From Paenisporosarcina quisquiliarum (GTDB lineage: Bacteria > Bacillota > Bacilli > Bacillales_A > Planococcaceae), in contig NZ_JAMKBJ010000013.1 in the NCBI RefSeq assembly GCF_027563315.1, positions 1 to 64,000 on the forward strand: a DNA stretch of 64,000 bases, given 5' to 3'. The position numbers and the translations under genes were made by a program. This document shows, in pieces, positions 1 through 9,250 of this stretch (its first letter is position 1; the number at the start of each line of letters is the position of its first letter). The notes under the pieces are model-generated. The model had not been told where the DNA came from. It did not search any database and saw only the letters and a program-made list of their open reading frames with translations.

Positions 1-87
1 CATGGAAGTTTAAATTATCTTTCACCTTGCCAGTTTTTAAGACGTTTTCAAGAAAATAATGGCCATTCACAAAAGATTAGTCTTTAA
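1..87 (+). pseudogene. IS3-family transposase, C-terminal end (runs off the window)
   Basis: The first 28 codons read in frame from base 1 to a TAA at 85-87 and begin HGSLNYLSP. That string matches the conserved end of IS3/IS150-group DDE transposases (the IHGSLNYLSP-type motif of the rve integrase core, just after the last catalytic Glu region). Only the tail is visible, so it is unknown whether the element is intact. Identification rests on one short motif, so it is moderate. Confidence 0.55.
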
Positions 88-120
88 TTTTTAAAGATGG
101 TGTCTAAATAGAGGGGGCCA
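1..120 (+). mobile_element. Right end of an IS3-family insertion sequence
   Basis: About 33 bases after the transposase stop there is TGTCTAAATAGAGGGGGCCA (101-120). It has the 5'-TG...CA-3' form of an IS3-family right terminal repeat. The exact boundary is a guess because the left end is outside the window. A hairpin GGGGCCA/TGGTCCCC followed by T6 (114-139) straddles the proposed end and may act as a terminator. Confidence 0.35.
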
Positions 121-200
121 AACCGTGGTCCCCGTTTTTTCCTACGTCACAAAGAGACATCATGTTCTACTTCACGTATGAAACGCGAGACAAAGAAGCC

Positions 201-263
201 AAGTCTAAAAAAACAAGATTAACGTCTTAAAAATCATCAGTGACGTCTGAAAACGAACGGTTT
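201..263 (+). repeat. 21-bp-period array, ACGTCTGAAAA core, 3 units
   Basis: Degenerate cores AAGTCTAAAA, ACGTCTTAAAA and ACGTCTGAAAA start at 201, 222 and 243, exactly 21 bp apart. The core is the same as in the array at 48343-48440. The rest of 121-331 holds only a terminator-like hairpin and the leader of the ABC transporter operon; I found no TPP-riboswitch signature there. Confidence 0.55.
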
Positions 264-331
264 CTTTCGTTGTTCAGTGAGCACACATTTCCTCAAGCCT
301 ACATATTATTTGGATGAAGAGGTGGTGAAAA

Positions 332-1138
332 ATGAGGGATATAAAAGATCCAATAGAAACGGAACAACAGGAATGGAAAAAGCAGCAAAACCAGAATCGA
401 TTGAAAACGTGGCTAACCATTTTTTCTCCCGTCTGTCTCTTGCTCGTCTGGGAATTTCTTTCTCAAAGCGGACTGATTGATGCGAGGTTTTTCCCTCCGC
501 CAACTGCTATTGTTTCCACATTTATTGAATTGCTCACGTCTGGTGAATTGTTCCACCACATTAACATTTCATTGTTTCGAATAGGATTTGGTTTCTTACT
601 TGGTGTTATTCCTGGAATACTCATCGGTTTATGCATGGGTCTCTATGCACCGATCCGCCATTTTATTTCTCCGATTATAATGGCTCTGATGCCAATCCCC
701 ACAATTGCTTTATTGCCGATTATTTTAATCATTTTCGGTATTGGTGAAGTGTCTAAAGTAGTTACGATTGCAGGAAGTGTGTTCTTTCCAGTGGTGATTA
801 ATACTGTAGCCGGTGTCATTTCGATCGACTCTATTTATTTGGATGTCGCGAAAAATTATGGAGCAAGCAGAAAGGATTTCTTCTTGAAAATAGCTTTACC
901 AGGTTCGCTTCCGGTCATGCTCGAAGGGATTCAAATGGGGCAGGCAATTGCGTTGCTAACCATTGTCGCAGCTGAAATGATGGGCGCAACTTCAGGAATT
1001 GGCTATTTAATTTGGACTTCCTACAGTGCGTTTTTATTAAAAGAGATGTTTGTCGGGTTAATCCTGATTTCTTTCTTTGGTTATATCTTTTCATTGTTAT
1101 TAAGAGGATTACAACGAAAATTAGTACCGTGGAGGTGA
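332..1138 (+). CDS. ABC transporter permease, SsuC/TauC/ThiX type
   Basis: 268-residue inner-membrane permease of the nitrate/sulfonate/taurine ABC importer family (BPD_transp_1 fold). About six hydrophobic segments follow a charged N-terminus of about 28 residues. The cytoplasmic loop around DVAKNYGASRKDFFLKIALPGSLP is the EAA motif that contacts the ATPase. The start ATG at 332 has GAGGTGGTG upstream. The ATPase gene follows after 4 bases, with its ribosome binding site overlapping this stop, and a lipoprotein binding subunit follows that, so the three form one operon. Substrate cannot be read from sequence: sulfonates, taurine, nitrate or a thiamine precursor are all possible. Confidence 0.88.
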   Translation: MRDIKDPIETEQQEWKKQQNQNRLKTWLTIFSPVCLLLVWEFLSQSGLIDARFFPPPTAIVSTFIELLTSGELFHHINISLFRIGFGFLLGVIPGILIGLCMGLYAPIRHFISPIIMALMPIPTIALLPIILIIFGIGEVSKVVTIAGSVFFPVVINTVAGVISIDSIYLDVAKNYGASRKDFFLKIALPGSLPVMLEGIQMGQAIALLTIVAAEMMGATSGIGYLIWTSYSAFLLKEMFVGLILISFFGYIFSLLLRGLQRKLVPWR

Positions 1139-1142
1139 CGAC

Positions 1143-1922
1143 GTGAGCTCAAAACCCAAAATATCGATTCAAGATTTGACGAAAGTATTTTATAAGAAAG
1201 ATAACAGTGTCACAGCACTTGAAAATATTTCTCTCAATATTGAAGACGGGGAGTTTGTGTGTCTCGTTGGACCGAGCGGATGTGGTAAAACAACGTTACT
1301 TCGAATCCTGGCAGGGCTAGAAAACCAAAGTTCCGGGGAGTTTACAATCGAACCGGGTGACGAAGATCGACCTAGTCAGTCGATGGTGTTTCAAGAAAGA
1401 GGCATCCTTCCCTGGATGACGGTTGAGGAAAATGTAGCGTTTGGACTTGAAATGCGGCATTTGCCAAAAGCAATTGTTAAAGAACGAACAGCTTATTTTT
1501 TAAATAAAGTAGGTCTTGGGAAATTCGCAAAAATGTATCCAAATGAGCTTTCTGGGGGCATGAAGCAACGCGTCAGCATTGCGAGAGCATTTGCGAACGA
1601 CCCTGAAATCTTGTTGATGGATGAACCGTTTGGCGCTCTAGACGAACAGAACAAATACATCTTACAAGAGGAATTATTGTCCATTTGGTCTGAGACTAAG
1701 AAAACGGTACTGTTCATCACACATAGCATCGATGAAGCATTGTATTTAAGTGATCGTGTCCTACTGATGAGTGCGCAACCCGGAAAAATCGTGGCAGAAA
1801 TGAAAATAGATTTGCCGCGTCCAAGAAAACTAGAAGATTTTAGATCGAATCCAGAAATGGCTTCGAAGTTTTTGGCCATCTGGCGTCATTTGCAAGTAGA
1901 GGTACAAGGGTCAAGATTGTAA
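1143..1922 (+). CDS. ABC transporter ATP-binding protein, SsuB/TauB type
   Basis: 259 residues. Walker A GPSGCGKTT (about residues 43-51), Q-loop VFQERGILPW, signature LSGGMKQR, Walker B ILLMDEPFGALD and the switch His in ITHSIDEA are all present. This makes it the energy-coupling subunit for the permease upstream. The FGALDEQ and SIDEALYLSDRV wording is typical of the nitrate/sulfonate/taurine subfamily. The start is GTG at 1143 with GGAGGTG overlapping the permease stop, which suggests translational coupling. Confidence 0.9.
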   Translation: MSSKPKISIQDLTKVFYKKDNSVTALENISLNIEDGEFVCLVGPSGCGKTTLLRILAGLENQSSGEFTIEPGDEDRPSQSMVFQERGILPWMTVEENVAFGLEMRHLPKAIVKERTAYFLNKVGLGKFAKMYPNELSGGMKQRVSIARAFANDPEILLMDEPFGALDEQNKYILQEELLSIWSETKKTVLFITHSIDEALYLSDRVLLMSAQPGKIVAEMKIDLPRPRKLEDFRSNPEMASKFLAIWRHLQVEVQGSRL

Positions 1923-1937
1923 ACGAGGAGTGAATAA

Positions 1938-3008
1938 ATGAAGAAGTGGTTAGCAATGTTAGGCGTTTTGATATTACTTGTTGGGGGATGCTCCGATAAG
2001 GAAACGGTGAAAGTGAATGACGATGTGAATAAAGATAATCCTTCCGGGGATTTAGCGCCATTGAAGGAGAAAACAAAAGTTGTCGTAGCGGAAGATGGGG
2101 CTGCGTCTGGAGCTGGTTTCTATATTGCGAATGAGAAAGGCTATTTTGCTGACTATAATATCGAAGTAGAATTCGCCACATTCGCAAATAGCGATGACAT
2201 GTTACCTGCGCTTGCTTCGGGAGAAGTAGATATTGCGGGAGGCATTTCTTCAGCCGCCTTCTTTAATGCAATTGCGCAAGGAATCGATGTGAAAATTGTG
2301 GCCGATAAAGGTCATAATGTAAAAGGAAAATCCTACTTCACATTTGTGATTGGTGCAGATAAACAGGATGAAATTAAAACGTATAGTGATTTAAAAGGTA
2401 AACGGATTGCGGTTTCCGGCGAGAACGGAGTAGACGATTATATATTCCATCTGATGCTTGATCACGCAGGACTGACGAAAGACGATGTCGAGTTCGTCCT
2501 CATGCCTGATTTCGGAACGATGCTTGCAGCAATAGACAATGGCTCAATCGATGCCGCATTAAACATCGAGCCGCTGATTACTACAGGTGTTGCAAAAGGG
2601 ATGCATGTACGTTTTGGTGATGCCACTGATTTCGCACCTGAAGCACAGATTGCCATGGTACTGGGTTCACCACAGTTTATGAATGAAGAGCAAGATGTCT
2701 CTTTACGTTTCATGGCTGCTTACCTGAAAGGGGTACGGGATTATAACGACGCCTTCAAAAAAGGGGAAGGCAAAGATGAGATCATTGACATCATGACGCA
2801 ATACACAGCGTTAAAAGATGCTGCTGTATGGGAAGACGTAAATGTAACAGGGCTTAATCCAGATGGCAAAATGTTCATAGGAGACATTCGTGATCAGTAT
2901 GAATTGTACAAGAAAAACGGTGCAATTCGAGGCGACTTCAAATTTGATGAAGCCATTGATACGGATATAACGGAAAAGGCTGTAGAAATTATTGGGCAAT
3001 ACGAGTAA
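1938..3008 (+). CDS. Substrate-binding lipoprotein, NMT1/THI5-SsuA-like
   Basis: 356 residues. The signal peptide ends in lipobox LVGGC (Cys at about residue 18), so it is a membrane-anchored extracytoplasmic binding protein. The mature part is an NMT1/THI5-like type 2 periplasmic-binding fold: a first strand and helix including GFYIANEKGYFADYNIEVEF, then LASGEVDIAGG and DLKGKRIAVSG. It completes the ABC importer (permease, ATPase, binding protein). Similar proteins bind alkanesulfonates, nitrate or hydroxymethylpyrimidine-type compounds; the ligand here is unknown. SD GAGGAGTG precedes the ATG, and a strong terminator follows. Confidence 0.85.
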   Translation: MKKWLAMLGVLILLVGGCSDKETVKVNDDVNKDNPSGDLAPLKEKTKVVVAEDGAASGAGFYIANEKGYFADYNIEVEFATFANSDDMLPALASGEVDIAGGISSAAFFNAIAQGIDVKIVADKGHNVKGKSYFTFVIGADKQDEIKTYSDLKGKRIAVSGENGVDDYIFHLMLDHAGLTKDDVEFVLMPDFGTMLAAIDNGSIDAALNIEPLITTGVAKGMHVRFGDATDFAPEAQIAMVLGSPQFMNEEQDVSLRFMAAYLKGVRDYNDAFKKGEGKDEIIDIMTQYTALKDAAVWEDVNVTGLNPDGKMFIGDIRDQYELYKKNGAIRGDFKFDEAIDTDITEKAVEIIGQYE

Positions 3009-3058
3009 CCATTAGTAGGGAACTCCAAGTTGGCGGTATTCTTACTAATTTTATATAG

Positions 3059-3106
3059 AGCAGCTCGACGTGAGGAAACTCATCACGTCGAAGCTGCCCT
3101 TTTTTT
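3059..3106 (+). terminator. Terminator of the ABC transporter operon
   Basis: Long hairpin: GCAGCTCGACGTGA pairs with TCACGTCGAAGCTGC with a one-base bulge, followed by CCTTTTTTT. It lies 51 bases after the binding-protein stop. Confidence 0.85.
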
Positions 3107-3126
3107 AACTGATTTTCAAGGCGACA

Positions 3127-3612
3127 CTACATATACTTCTTTGAAAAGAATTTGAAAGCTGATCGCGCTAAGACGCCTTTTATACCGGACTTAGGTACAT
3201 GAGCTGTGATTTCTCCAGTCTCTACGTATTGTTGGAGGTGCAGGAGTGTGTCATCCCATCCTTTGGAACACATGTTGTAACATGATAAGGAAGGAGTTAA
3301 CCCTATATGTTGAAATTCTAAAACTGTTTTTCCATCTTCCTGTGGACTAAGCGTAAATATTACTTCGGTTCCTTTCCAATCATTCCAGCCATCCACGCAT
3401 TTCCAGTGAACTTTTTCATTTGGTATAAGTTCAATGACTTTCATTGAATTAAATAGCAATCGTTCGAAGCGAAAAGAATGGACGCCACCGACCTTCGTAC
3501 TTATATCACAATCGACTGTCCACCAACTTTTTATCCCTTTTTCAGTTGTTAGAGCTTCGTATATTTTTTCAGCTGATGCAGCATTTTGAAATGTCTTGAT
3601 ATAGCTACTCAT
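3127..3612 (-). CDS. SRPBCC/AHSA1-domain protein
   Basis: 161 residues from the ATG at 3612, which overlaps the TGA of the upstream regulator gene as ATGA, indicating coupled translation. The protein is an AHSA1-type START/SRPBCC fold: a first strand IKTFQNAASAEKIYEALT, then GIKSWWTVDCD, VGGVHSFRF and the C-terminal helix KGWDDTLLHLQQYVETG. Such domains bind small hydrophobic ligands or act as chaperone-activator-like modules. Because it is co-translated with an ArsR-SRPBCC fusion, it probably serves the same ligand response. Ligand unknown. Confidence 0.8.
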   Translation of the reverse strand: MSSYIKTFQNAASAEKIYEALTTEKGIKSWWTVDCDISTKVGGVHSFRFERLLFNSMKVIELIPNEKVHWKCVDGWNDWKGTEVIFTLSPQEDGKTVLEFQHIGLTPSLSCYNMCSKGWDDTLLHLQQYVETGEITAHVPKSGIKGVLARSAFKFFSKKYM

Positions 3613-4394
3613 TGCTTTTCTGCCTGTTCTTTCAAATTGTTCAACAACAATGTCCATCCCTGTGAATGTGCTTCTTCCCAGTTAGGATCAAGTAAACCCA
3701 CTGCACTATGTGATAATTTGACAATCGTTGAGTCACCGCGATTTTCTAATACATATCCATATTGGCTGTTCACTGCGCCTGTCATCCCAAGTAACCCTTG
3801 CAAACGAATTTCTTCATTCTCTTTGTAATAAAGAACCGTTCCCCAAATTGCTCCTTGTCCATTTCCCCAATCTTCCTTAAAGAATCCACCAACAGTCGAA
3901 TCCAGTGTCAAATGTGAGTTTTCTGCTTGCAATCGAAACTCCCACCAAGTGTTGATGTCGTTGACGAGTGACTGAAATACACGTTCAACCGGTGCCTTTA
4001 TCTCAATCTCCTGTTCGATTTGAAATGAGCTAATTTCCTTTTTCATCAGTTCTGTTCCTCCAGCTTCTAGGTTTGTTTTTAAATTAGTTAAGGATGTTGC
4101 CATTTTGGATTCATATTTACTGACCCAACGGTTATACACTTCTTGTAGTGGGATGATATTCAGGAAGTTCAGCCGAGTTCGTCCTTGTCGCCTTACTACA
4201 ATTAAATGGACTTCTTCCAAAATCGTTAAATGCTTCATGATTGCATATCTTGATACATCGAATTGTTCACTTAATTCTCCTGTGGAAATCGGTCCTTTTT
4301 TCAATAGATCAAGAATGTCTACACGAATTGGATGGGATAATGCTTTAAAAAGATGAGTTATTTCTTCATTAATCATAAGTTCGCTTGCCCACAT
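3609..4394 (-). CDS. ArsR-family regulator fused to an SRPBCC domain
   Basis: 261 residues in two parts. Residues ~7-95 are an ArsR winged helix (KALSHPIRVDILDLLKKG; recognition helix ELSEQFDVSRYAIMKHLTIL). Residues ~120-261 are an AHSA1-like SRPBCC domain (IEQEIEIKAPVERVFQSLVNDINTWW ... WTLLLNNL). No metal-binding Cys cluster is visible, so the trigger is probably a hydrophobic ligand in the SRPBCC pocket rather than metal; that is inference. The first ATG is preceded by AAGG with almost no spacing, so MINEEI at 4376 is an alternative start. An inverted repeat 15 bp upstream fits autoregulation. Confidence 0.82.
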   Translation of the reverse strand: MWASELMINEEITHLFKALSHPIRVDILDLLKKGPISTGELSEQFDVSRYAIMKHLTILEEVHLIVVRRQGRTRLNFLNIIPLQEVYNRWVSKYESKMATSLTNLKTNLEAGGTELMKKEISSFQIEQEIEIKAPVERVFQSLVNDINTWWEFRLQAENSHLTLDSTVGGFFKEDWGNGQGAIWGTVLYYKENEEIRLQGLLGMTGAVNSQYGYVLENRGDSTIVKLSHSAVGLLDPNWEEAHSQGWTLLLNNLKEQAEKQ

Positions 4395-4408
4395 CCTTAT
4401 ATTTTATA

Positions 4409-4428
4409 ATGTGACTAAAAGGTAACAT
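4409..4428 (-). promoter_or_regulatory. Candidate ArsR operator
   Basis: Imperfect inverted repeat ATGTGAC-TAAAAG-GTAACAT (6 of 7 arm positions pair), centred 24 bp upstream of the regulator start and next to TATA-rich promoter-like sequence. Position and symmetry fit an ArsR autorepressor site. No binding evidence. Confidence 0.4.
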
Positions 4429-4551
4429 ATAATATTTTTAAAAGCAAGCTTCAGGAAGTAGGAGAATGGGTAAGGAAAAGAGGAAAGATATGATAAACTT
4501 AATGTACTATTTTCTTAATTTTCCAACTTCATATATAGAGAGGGTGTTTTC

Positions 4552-5997
4552 ATGTTTACAACGTATAAAGTAAAGCCGTTTTTTGATGAAATGTTAAAGG
4601 CAAGCGGGAAACCTAAAGATCACTATCAAAAGTTTTATGAAATGTTACATAATTTCTCTGCCGATGAGTTGAAGGAAAAACATGAAACAGCCCAGTTATC
4701 TTTTTTAAGACAAGGCATTACTTTTACGGTCTATCATAATAATGTGGGCGCTGAACGCACAATGCCTTTTGACTTTGTGCCGATCATCATCCCTCCAGAA
4801 GATTGGGAAACGATAGAAAAAGGAATGGTACAACGTACGGATGCACTCAATTGCTTTTTACATGATGTGTATAATGAGCAGCAAATCATTAAAGATGGGG
4901 TCATTCCAAAAGAATTAGTCGTGGACAACCCTTACTATTACGCTAAGCAAGTGCAAGGCATAAATATTCCATTGAATAACCACATTTTCCTGGCCGGGAT
5001 TGATTTAATTCGGGATGAAAATGGCAAGTACTTAGTATTAGAAGACAACTTGAGAAATCCTTCTGGCATTTCGTATGTCTACCAAAATCGCTATGTAATG
5101 CGACAAGTCTACCCTGAATTTTTTGCAAAACATTCCGTCCAAACTTTGGAGCATCAAGTGACCTATTTACATGAAGCGATTATGGACCATGCGCCAAAAG
5201 GAGTGGACAATCCTCGAGCAGTTCTACTGACTCCAGGTATTTATAACTCCGCTTACTATGATCATGTTTTTTTAGCACAACAAATGGGGCTTCAACTGGT
5301 TGAAGGCCGTGACTTAATGGTCGCCAACAACATTGTCTATATGAAAACGATCCGTGGCCTTGAAAAAGTGGACATCATTTATCGTCGAATTGATGATGAC
5401 TTCCTGGACCCACTGGCGTTCCGCGAGGATTCAACTTTAGGTGTTGATGGTTTGCTTGAAGCTTACCGTCAAGGGAATGTGGCGATTTTGAACGGAATTG
5501 GCAACGGAGTGGCGGATGATAAGGCGATGTATGTGTATGTGCCGGATATGATTCGTTACTACTTGAAAGAAGAGCCAATTATTGATAATGTCATGACTTA
5601 CCGTCTGGATGATCCAGAACAGCGGGATTGGGTGCTAAAACGATTACCTGAGTTGGTCGTTAAAAATGTTGGAGCTTCAGGTGGATACGACATGCTTGTA
5701 GGACCACACGCAACCTTGGAGGAAATCGAGCTATTCCGTGGGAAAATCCTCGAGAACCCTCATCAATATATCGCCCAACCGACGATAAAATTATCGAGAG
5801 CCCCTGCATATCAAGGGGAAGATTTTTATCCTTGTCACGTGGACTTACGAGTGTTTGTCATGAGAGGAAAAGAAACGCATGTCTTCCCGGGGGGACTCTC
5901 CCGAGTGGCGCTGAAAAAAGGATCCCTTGTCGTGAACTCATCACAAGGTGGTGGCGGTAAAGATACTTGGGTCATGAAGTCAGGAGGGATGAGCTAA
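4552..5997 (+). CDS. Circularly permuted ATP-grasp protein (DUF404/DUF407)
   Basis: 481 residues of the CP_ATPgrasp family, related to Mycobacterium Rv2411c. Visible blocks are FLAGIDLIRDENGKYLVLEDNLRNPSGISY, AILNGIGNGVADDKAMYVYVPDMIRYYL, VVKNVGASGGYDMLVG and HVDLRVFVMRG, the permuted ATP- and Mg-binding elements. Published comparative work on ATP-grasp amidoligases predicts that this family, with alpha-E and transglutaminase partners, makes or modifies a peptide or peptide tag; the substrate is not known to me. SD GAGAGGGTG precedes the ATG. Its TAA overlaps the next ATG (TAATG). Confidence 0.88.
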   Translation: MFTTYKVKPFFDEMLKASGKPKDHYQKFYEMLHNFSADELKEKHETAQLSFLRQGITFTVYHNNVGAERTMPFDFVPIIIPPEDWETIEKGMVQRTDALNCFLHDVYNEQQIIKDGVIPKELVVDNPYYYAKQVQGINIPLNNHIFLAGIDLIRDENGKYLVLEDNLRNPSGISYVYQNRYVMRQVYPEFFAKHSVQTLEHQVTYLHEAIMDHAPKGVDNPRAVLLTPGIYNSAYYDHVFLAQQMGLQLVEGRDLMVANNIVYMKTIRGLEKVDIIYRRIDDDFLDPLAFREDSTLGVDGLLEAYRQGNVAILNGIGNGVADDKAMYVYVPDMIRYYLKEEPIIDNVMTYRLDDPEQRDWVLKRLPELVVKNVGASGGYDMLVGPHATLEEIELFRGKILENPHQYIAQPTIKLSRAPAYQGEDFYPCHVDLRVFVMRGKETHVFPGGLSRVALKKGSLVVNSSQGGGGKDTWVMKSGGMS

Positions 5998-7877
5998 TGT
6001 TAAGTCGTGTAGCAGATTCACTCTATTGGATGGCACGCAATATTGAACGTACAGAATCAAATGCGCGTATTTTGGACGTTCATTTAACACAAATGGTTGA
6101 GACTTCGAGTGAAGATTTGTTAGACGGAAAACACTGGCAAATAATGTTTGAGGCGTGTTCAACGAAAGACGAACTTGAAAAACTTCAAAACAATGCAGAT
6201 GCTCAGGATGAAGATTATATACGCTATTTAGCTTTTCATACAGATAATCTCAATTCCATCTATAGCTGCGTTCGTGTCGCGCGGGAAAATGCCCGTCAAA
6301 GCCGGGATCACTTGCCGAACGAACTATTTGAAGTATGGAATGACTTGTATCTGTTTACGATTCAAGCTGAACAAGAAATTTTTTCAATCCATCACTTGCG
6401 AACATTTTTGCATAAAGTGAAGTTGACGTGTTTGACAGCACAAGGAATCATTGAATCGGGTATGTCCCGCAGTGTCGCTTACCGAATGCTTAAAATCGGG
6501 AAATGGCTGGAGCGTGCAGAAAAAACAGCACGTATTTTAAACGTGGTTTGTGAACAGACACGGGAAACCCAGTTGCTTTACAAAGGTGACGATTACTATG
6601 CGTGGTTATCAGCACTTCGCATGTTGAATGGATATGAAGCCTATTTAAAAGTAAACCGTCCTAAGATGGACCCGAAGACCATCTTAACTTTTCTAATTAC
6701 TGACGAATCGTTTCCAAGATCGATTCATTACAATATCAACCATGTAAGGTCAGCGATTGATTTATTAGAAAATGCAAAAATTGCACATTATTCTTCCGAA
6801 TTATATTATGCTCTTGAAAATTTAAAGAACGAATTCGATGAAATGTCCATTCAAGAGTTGAATTCAGACGATATGTTAGCATTTTTAAATACGTTCCAAA
6901 ACAAATGTAACGAAATCGGCCAAATTTTCTCGAAGACTTACTATTTAATCGAACCGGTTGGTACACAACGACAAACTCAGTTGTCCGAATTCACTCAACA
7001 ACCGATGAAAGAAAAAGCTTCTTCCATGAAATATAGAATCGAACATACCAACATTTTTGATTACGATTCATGGGTGGATCAAAGTATGAACTCAATCCGC
7101 TTAAAACCCCGTACGGATGAGTGTCAACGATTGCTGTCATATCGAACGGATATTACACCTGTAGCTCTAACGAAAGAACATGTGGATATTTGGGGGAACA
7201 GTGTCGAATCCTTTTTTATCGCGGATCACCACAAGCACTTGGAAGTTAAGGCAACATCCGTTGTCAGCATTCAAAAGAGTCCGTGGATTCATCGTATTGA
7301 TTATTCACCGGAAATGCATGCCATTTTCCATTCCGAATTATTCAGCAATCATTATTTAGCCTATTTAAGTAATACGTCATACACCTATTTAACACCAGAA
7401 CAAATGGAACAAGTTGATAAAGACTTAGGGCAAATGGCGAATCCTGTCCAATATGCCATCGATGTTATGGGGTATTTATTCAATCGTTTTACGTATGACG
7501 GTTCTTCGACAAATGTTTCAACGAAAGCAGTGGAATCCTTTGACTTGAAGAAAGGCGTTTGCCAGGATATCGCTCACGTTATGCTTGGAATCTTACGCAA
7601 TAAACACATTCCGGCAAGATACGTCAGCGGCTACTTGTATGTCGGAGAAAATTCGGCATTGGTTGGGGACGCAGCAAGTCATGCTTGGGTAGAAGTCATG
7701 GTCCCAGGTATCGGCTGGGTAGGCCTTGATCCGACAAATAATGTGGAAGCTCTTGAAAACCACATTCGTGTTGGTGTGGGACGCGATTACGGCGATGTCA
7801 GTCCGGTTCAAGGGGTTTACCGAGGCGGCAACCACAAGCTCGATGTGAAAGTATCTGTCAGTTTAATCGATCAATAA
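5997..7877 (+). CDS. Alpha-E domain fused to a transglutaminase-like protease
   Basis: 626 residues from the ATG at 5997, which overlaps the stop of the ATP-grasp gene; AGGAGGG lies 8 bases upstream. Residues 1-~310 are the all-helical alpha-E domain (DUF403; begins MLSRVADSLYWMARNIERTE, with a second conserved helix SRSVAYRMLKIGKWLERAEK). Residues ~344-626 are a bacterial transglutaminase N-domain plus papain-like core with the full triad: Cys522 in GVCQDIAH, His562 in ASHAWVEV, Asp578 in LDPTNN. In many genomes these two parts are separate genes next to the ATP-grasp gene; here they are one polypeptide. Likely role: ligation by ATP-grasp and cleavage or transfer by the transglutaminase fold. 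Confidence 0.88.
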   Translation: MLSRVADSLYWMARNIERTESNARILDVHLTQMVETSSEDLLDGKHWQIMFEACSTKDELEKLQNNADAQDEDYIRYLAFHTDNLNSIYSCVRVARENARQSRDHLPNELFEVWNDLYLFTIQAEQEIFSIHHLRTFLHKVKLTCLTAQGIIESGMSRSVAYRMLKIGKWLERAEKTARILNVVCEQTRETQLLYKGDDYYAWLSALRMLNGYEAYLKVNRPKMDPKTILTFLITDESFPRSIHYNINHVRSAIDLLENAKIAHYSSELYYALENLKNEFDEMSIQELNSDDMLAFLNTFQNKCNEIGQIFSKTYYLIEPVGTQRQTQLSEFTQQPMKEKASSMKYRIEHTNIFDYDSWVDQSMNSIRLKPRTDECQRLLSYRTDITPVALTKEHVDIWGNSVESFFIADHHKHLEVKATSVVSIQKSPWIHRIDYSPEMHAIFHSELFSNHYLAYLSNTSYTYLTPEQMEQVDKDLGQMANPVQYAIDVMGYLFNRFTYDGSSTNVSTKAVESFDLKKGVCQDIAHVMLGILRNKHIPARYVSGYLYVGENSALVGDAASHAWVEVMVPGIGWVGLDPTNNVEALENHIRVGVGRDYGDVSPVQGVYRGGNHKLDVKVSVSLIDQ

Positions 7878-7884
7878 AATGAAG

Positions 7885-7918
7885 CCTTGACGAAGAAATA
7901 TTCGTCGAGGTTTTTTTT
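7885..7918 (+). terminator. Terminator after alpha-E/transglutaminase gene
   Basis: CCTTGACGAA pairs with TTCGTCGAGG across a 6-base loop, followed by T8, just after the stop codon. Confidence 0.88.
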
Positions 7919-7965
7919 GTGTTGTTTTTTGAGAGAGACGATTCTTGGTTGTAATTTTCGGCGTT

Positions 7966-8040
7966 CACGTAGGAGAAATCGAGGTTCACGTAGGAAAAAA
8001 TGGCGTTGACGTAGGAAAAATCGGGGTTCACGTTGTAAAT
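7966..8040 (+). repeat. 21-bp-period array, CACGTAGGAAAA core, 4 units
   Basis: Cores CACGTAGGAGAAA, CACGTAGGAAAAA, GACGTAGGAAAAA and CACGTTGTAAA start at 7966, 7987, 8008 and 8029, exactly 21 bp apart. Between them lie variable spacers, mostly of the form TCGRGGTT. The array follows the terminator at 7885-7918 and precedes the MarR operators. The same core recurs at 41117. Confidence 0.85.
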
Positions 8041-8070
8041 TCATTTTTCTCCGCCTCTTTGCCACTATTT

Positions 8071-8088
8071 TTATTGCAAATGCAATAA
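8071..8088. promoter_or_regulatory. MarR operator 1 (palindrome)
   Basis: Perfect palindrome TTATTGCA-AA-TGCAATAA, 72 bp upstream of the MarR start. The second copy at 8115-8135 shares TTGCATTTGCAATAA, so this is probably the autoregulatory pair of the adjacent MarR protein. Confidence 0.6.
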
Positions 8089-8114
8089 AAATAGTTTAAA
8101 TTGAATCTAAATCT

Positions 8115-8135
8115 TTATTGTTGCATTTGCAATAA
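8115..8135. promoter_or_regulatory. MarR operator 2
   Basis: TTATTG followed by TTGCATTTGCAATAA. The core TTGCA-TT-TGCAA is an inverted repeat identical to that of operator 1. It lies 25-45 bp before the regulator start codon, where it could block transcription. Confidence 0.6.
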
Positions 8136-8159
8136 AAAAACTCACTGAGGAGTTTGTTT

Positions 8160-9156
<997 letters not shown>

Positions 9157-9199
9157 CAGTAGAGAACTTATATGACATAAGCAATATACGTGCGAAACG

Positions 9200-9224
9200 G
9201 TTTGAAATTCGAGATAATAGGAAA
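9200..9224 (+). promoter_or_regulatory. Possible SigB promoter of ytxJ
   Basis: GTTTGA-N13-AGGAAA, 27 bp before the ytxJ start, partly resembles the SigB consensus GTTTAA-N13/14-GGGTAT. In B. subtilis ytxJ belongs to the SigB-controlled ytxGHJ operon, which supports the reading. The -10 match is weak. Confidence 0.35.
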
Positions 9225-9250
9225 ACTAACTATTGAAAGGATGATGATTA

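Noticed and set aside
88-331. TPP or other riboswitch before the NMT1/THI5-like ABC operon
   Set aside because: No CUGAGA-type thi-box or other aptamer signature was found, so thiamine-precursor transport is not supported over other substrates.
3586-3828. Plus-strand frames opposite the SRPBCC genes and similar antisense frames throughout
   Set aside because: They are shadows of genes with recognisable domains, good starts and SDs on the other strand.
7871-8065. Minus-strand frames across the repeat arrays (also 48253-48486 and 49156-49356) as repeat proteins
   Set aside because: The 7-residue periodic translations are a direct result of 21-bp DNA periodicity; no SD, no consistent composition between arrays, and the frames run into promoter or terminator regions.
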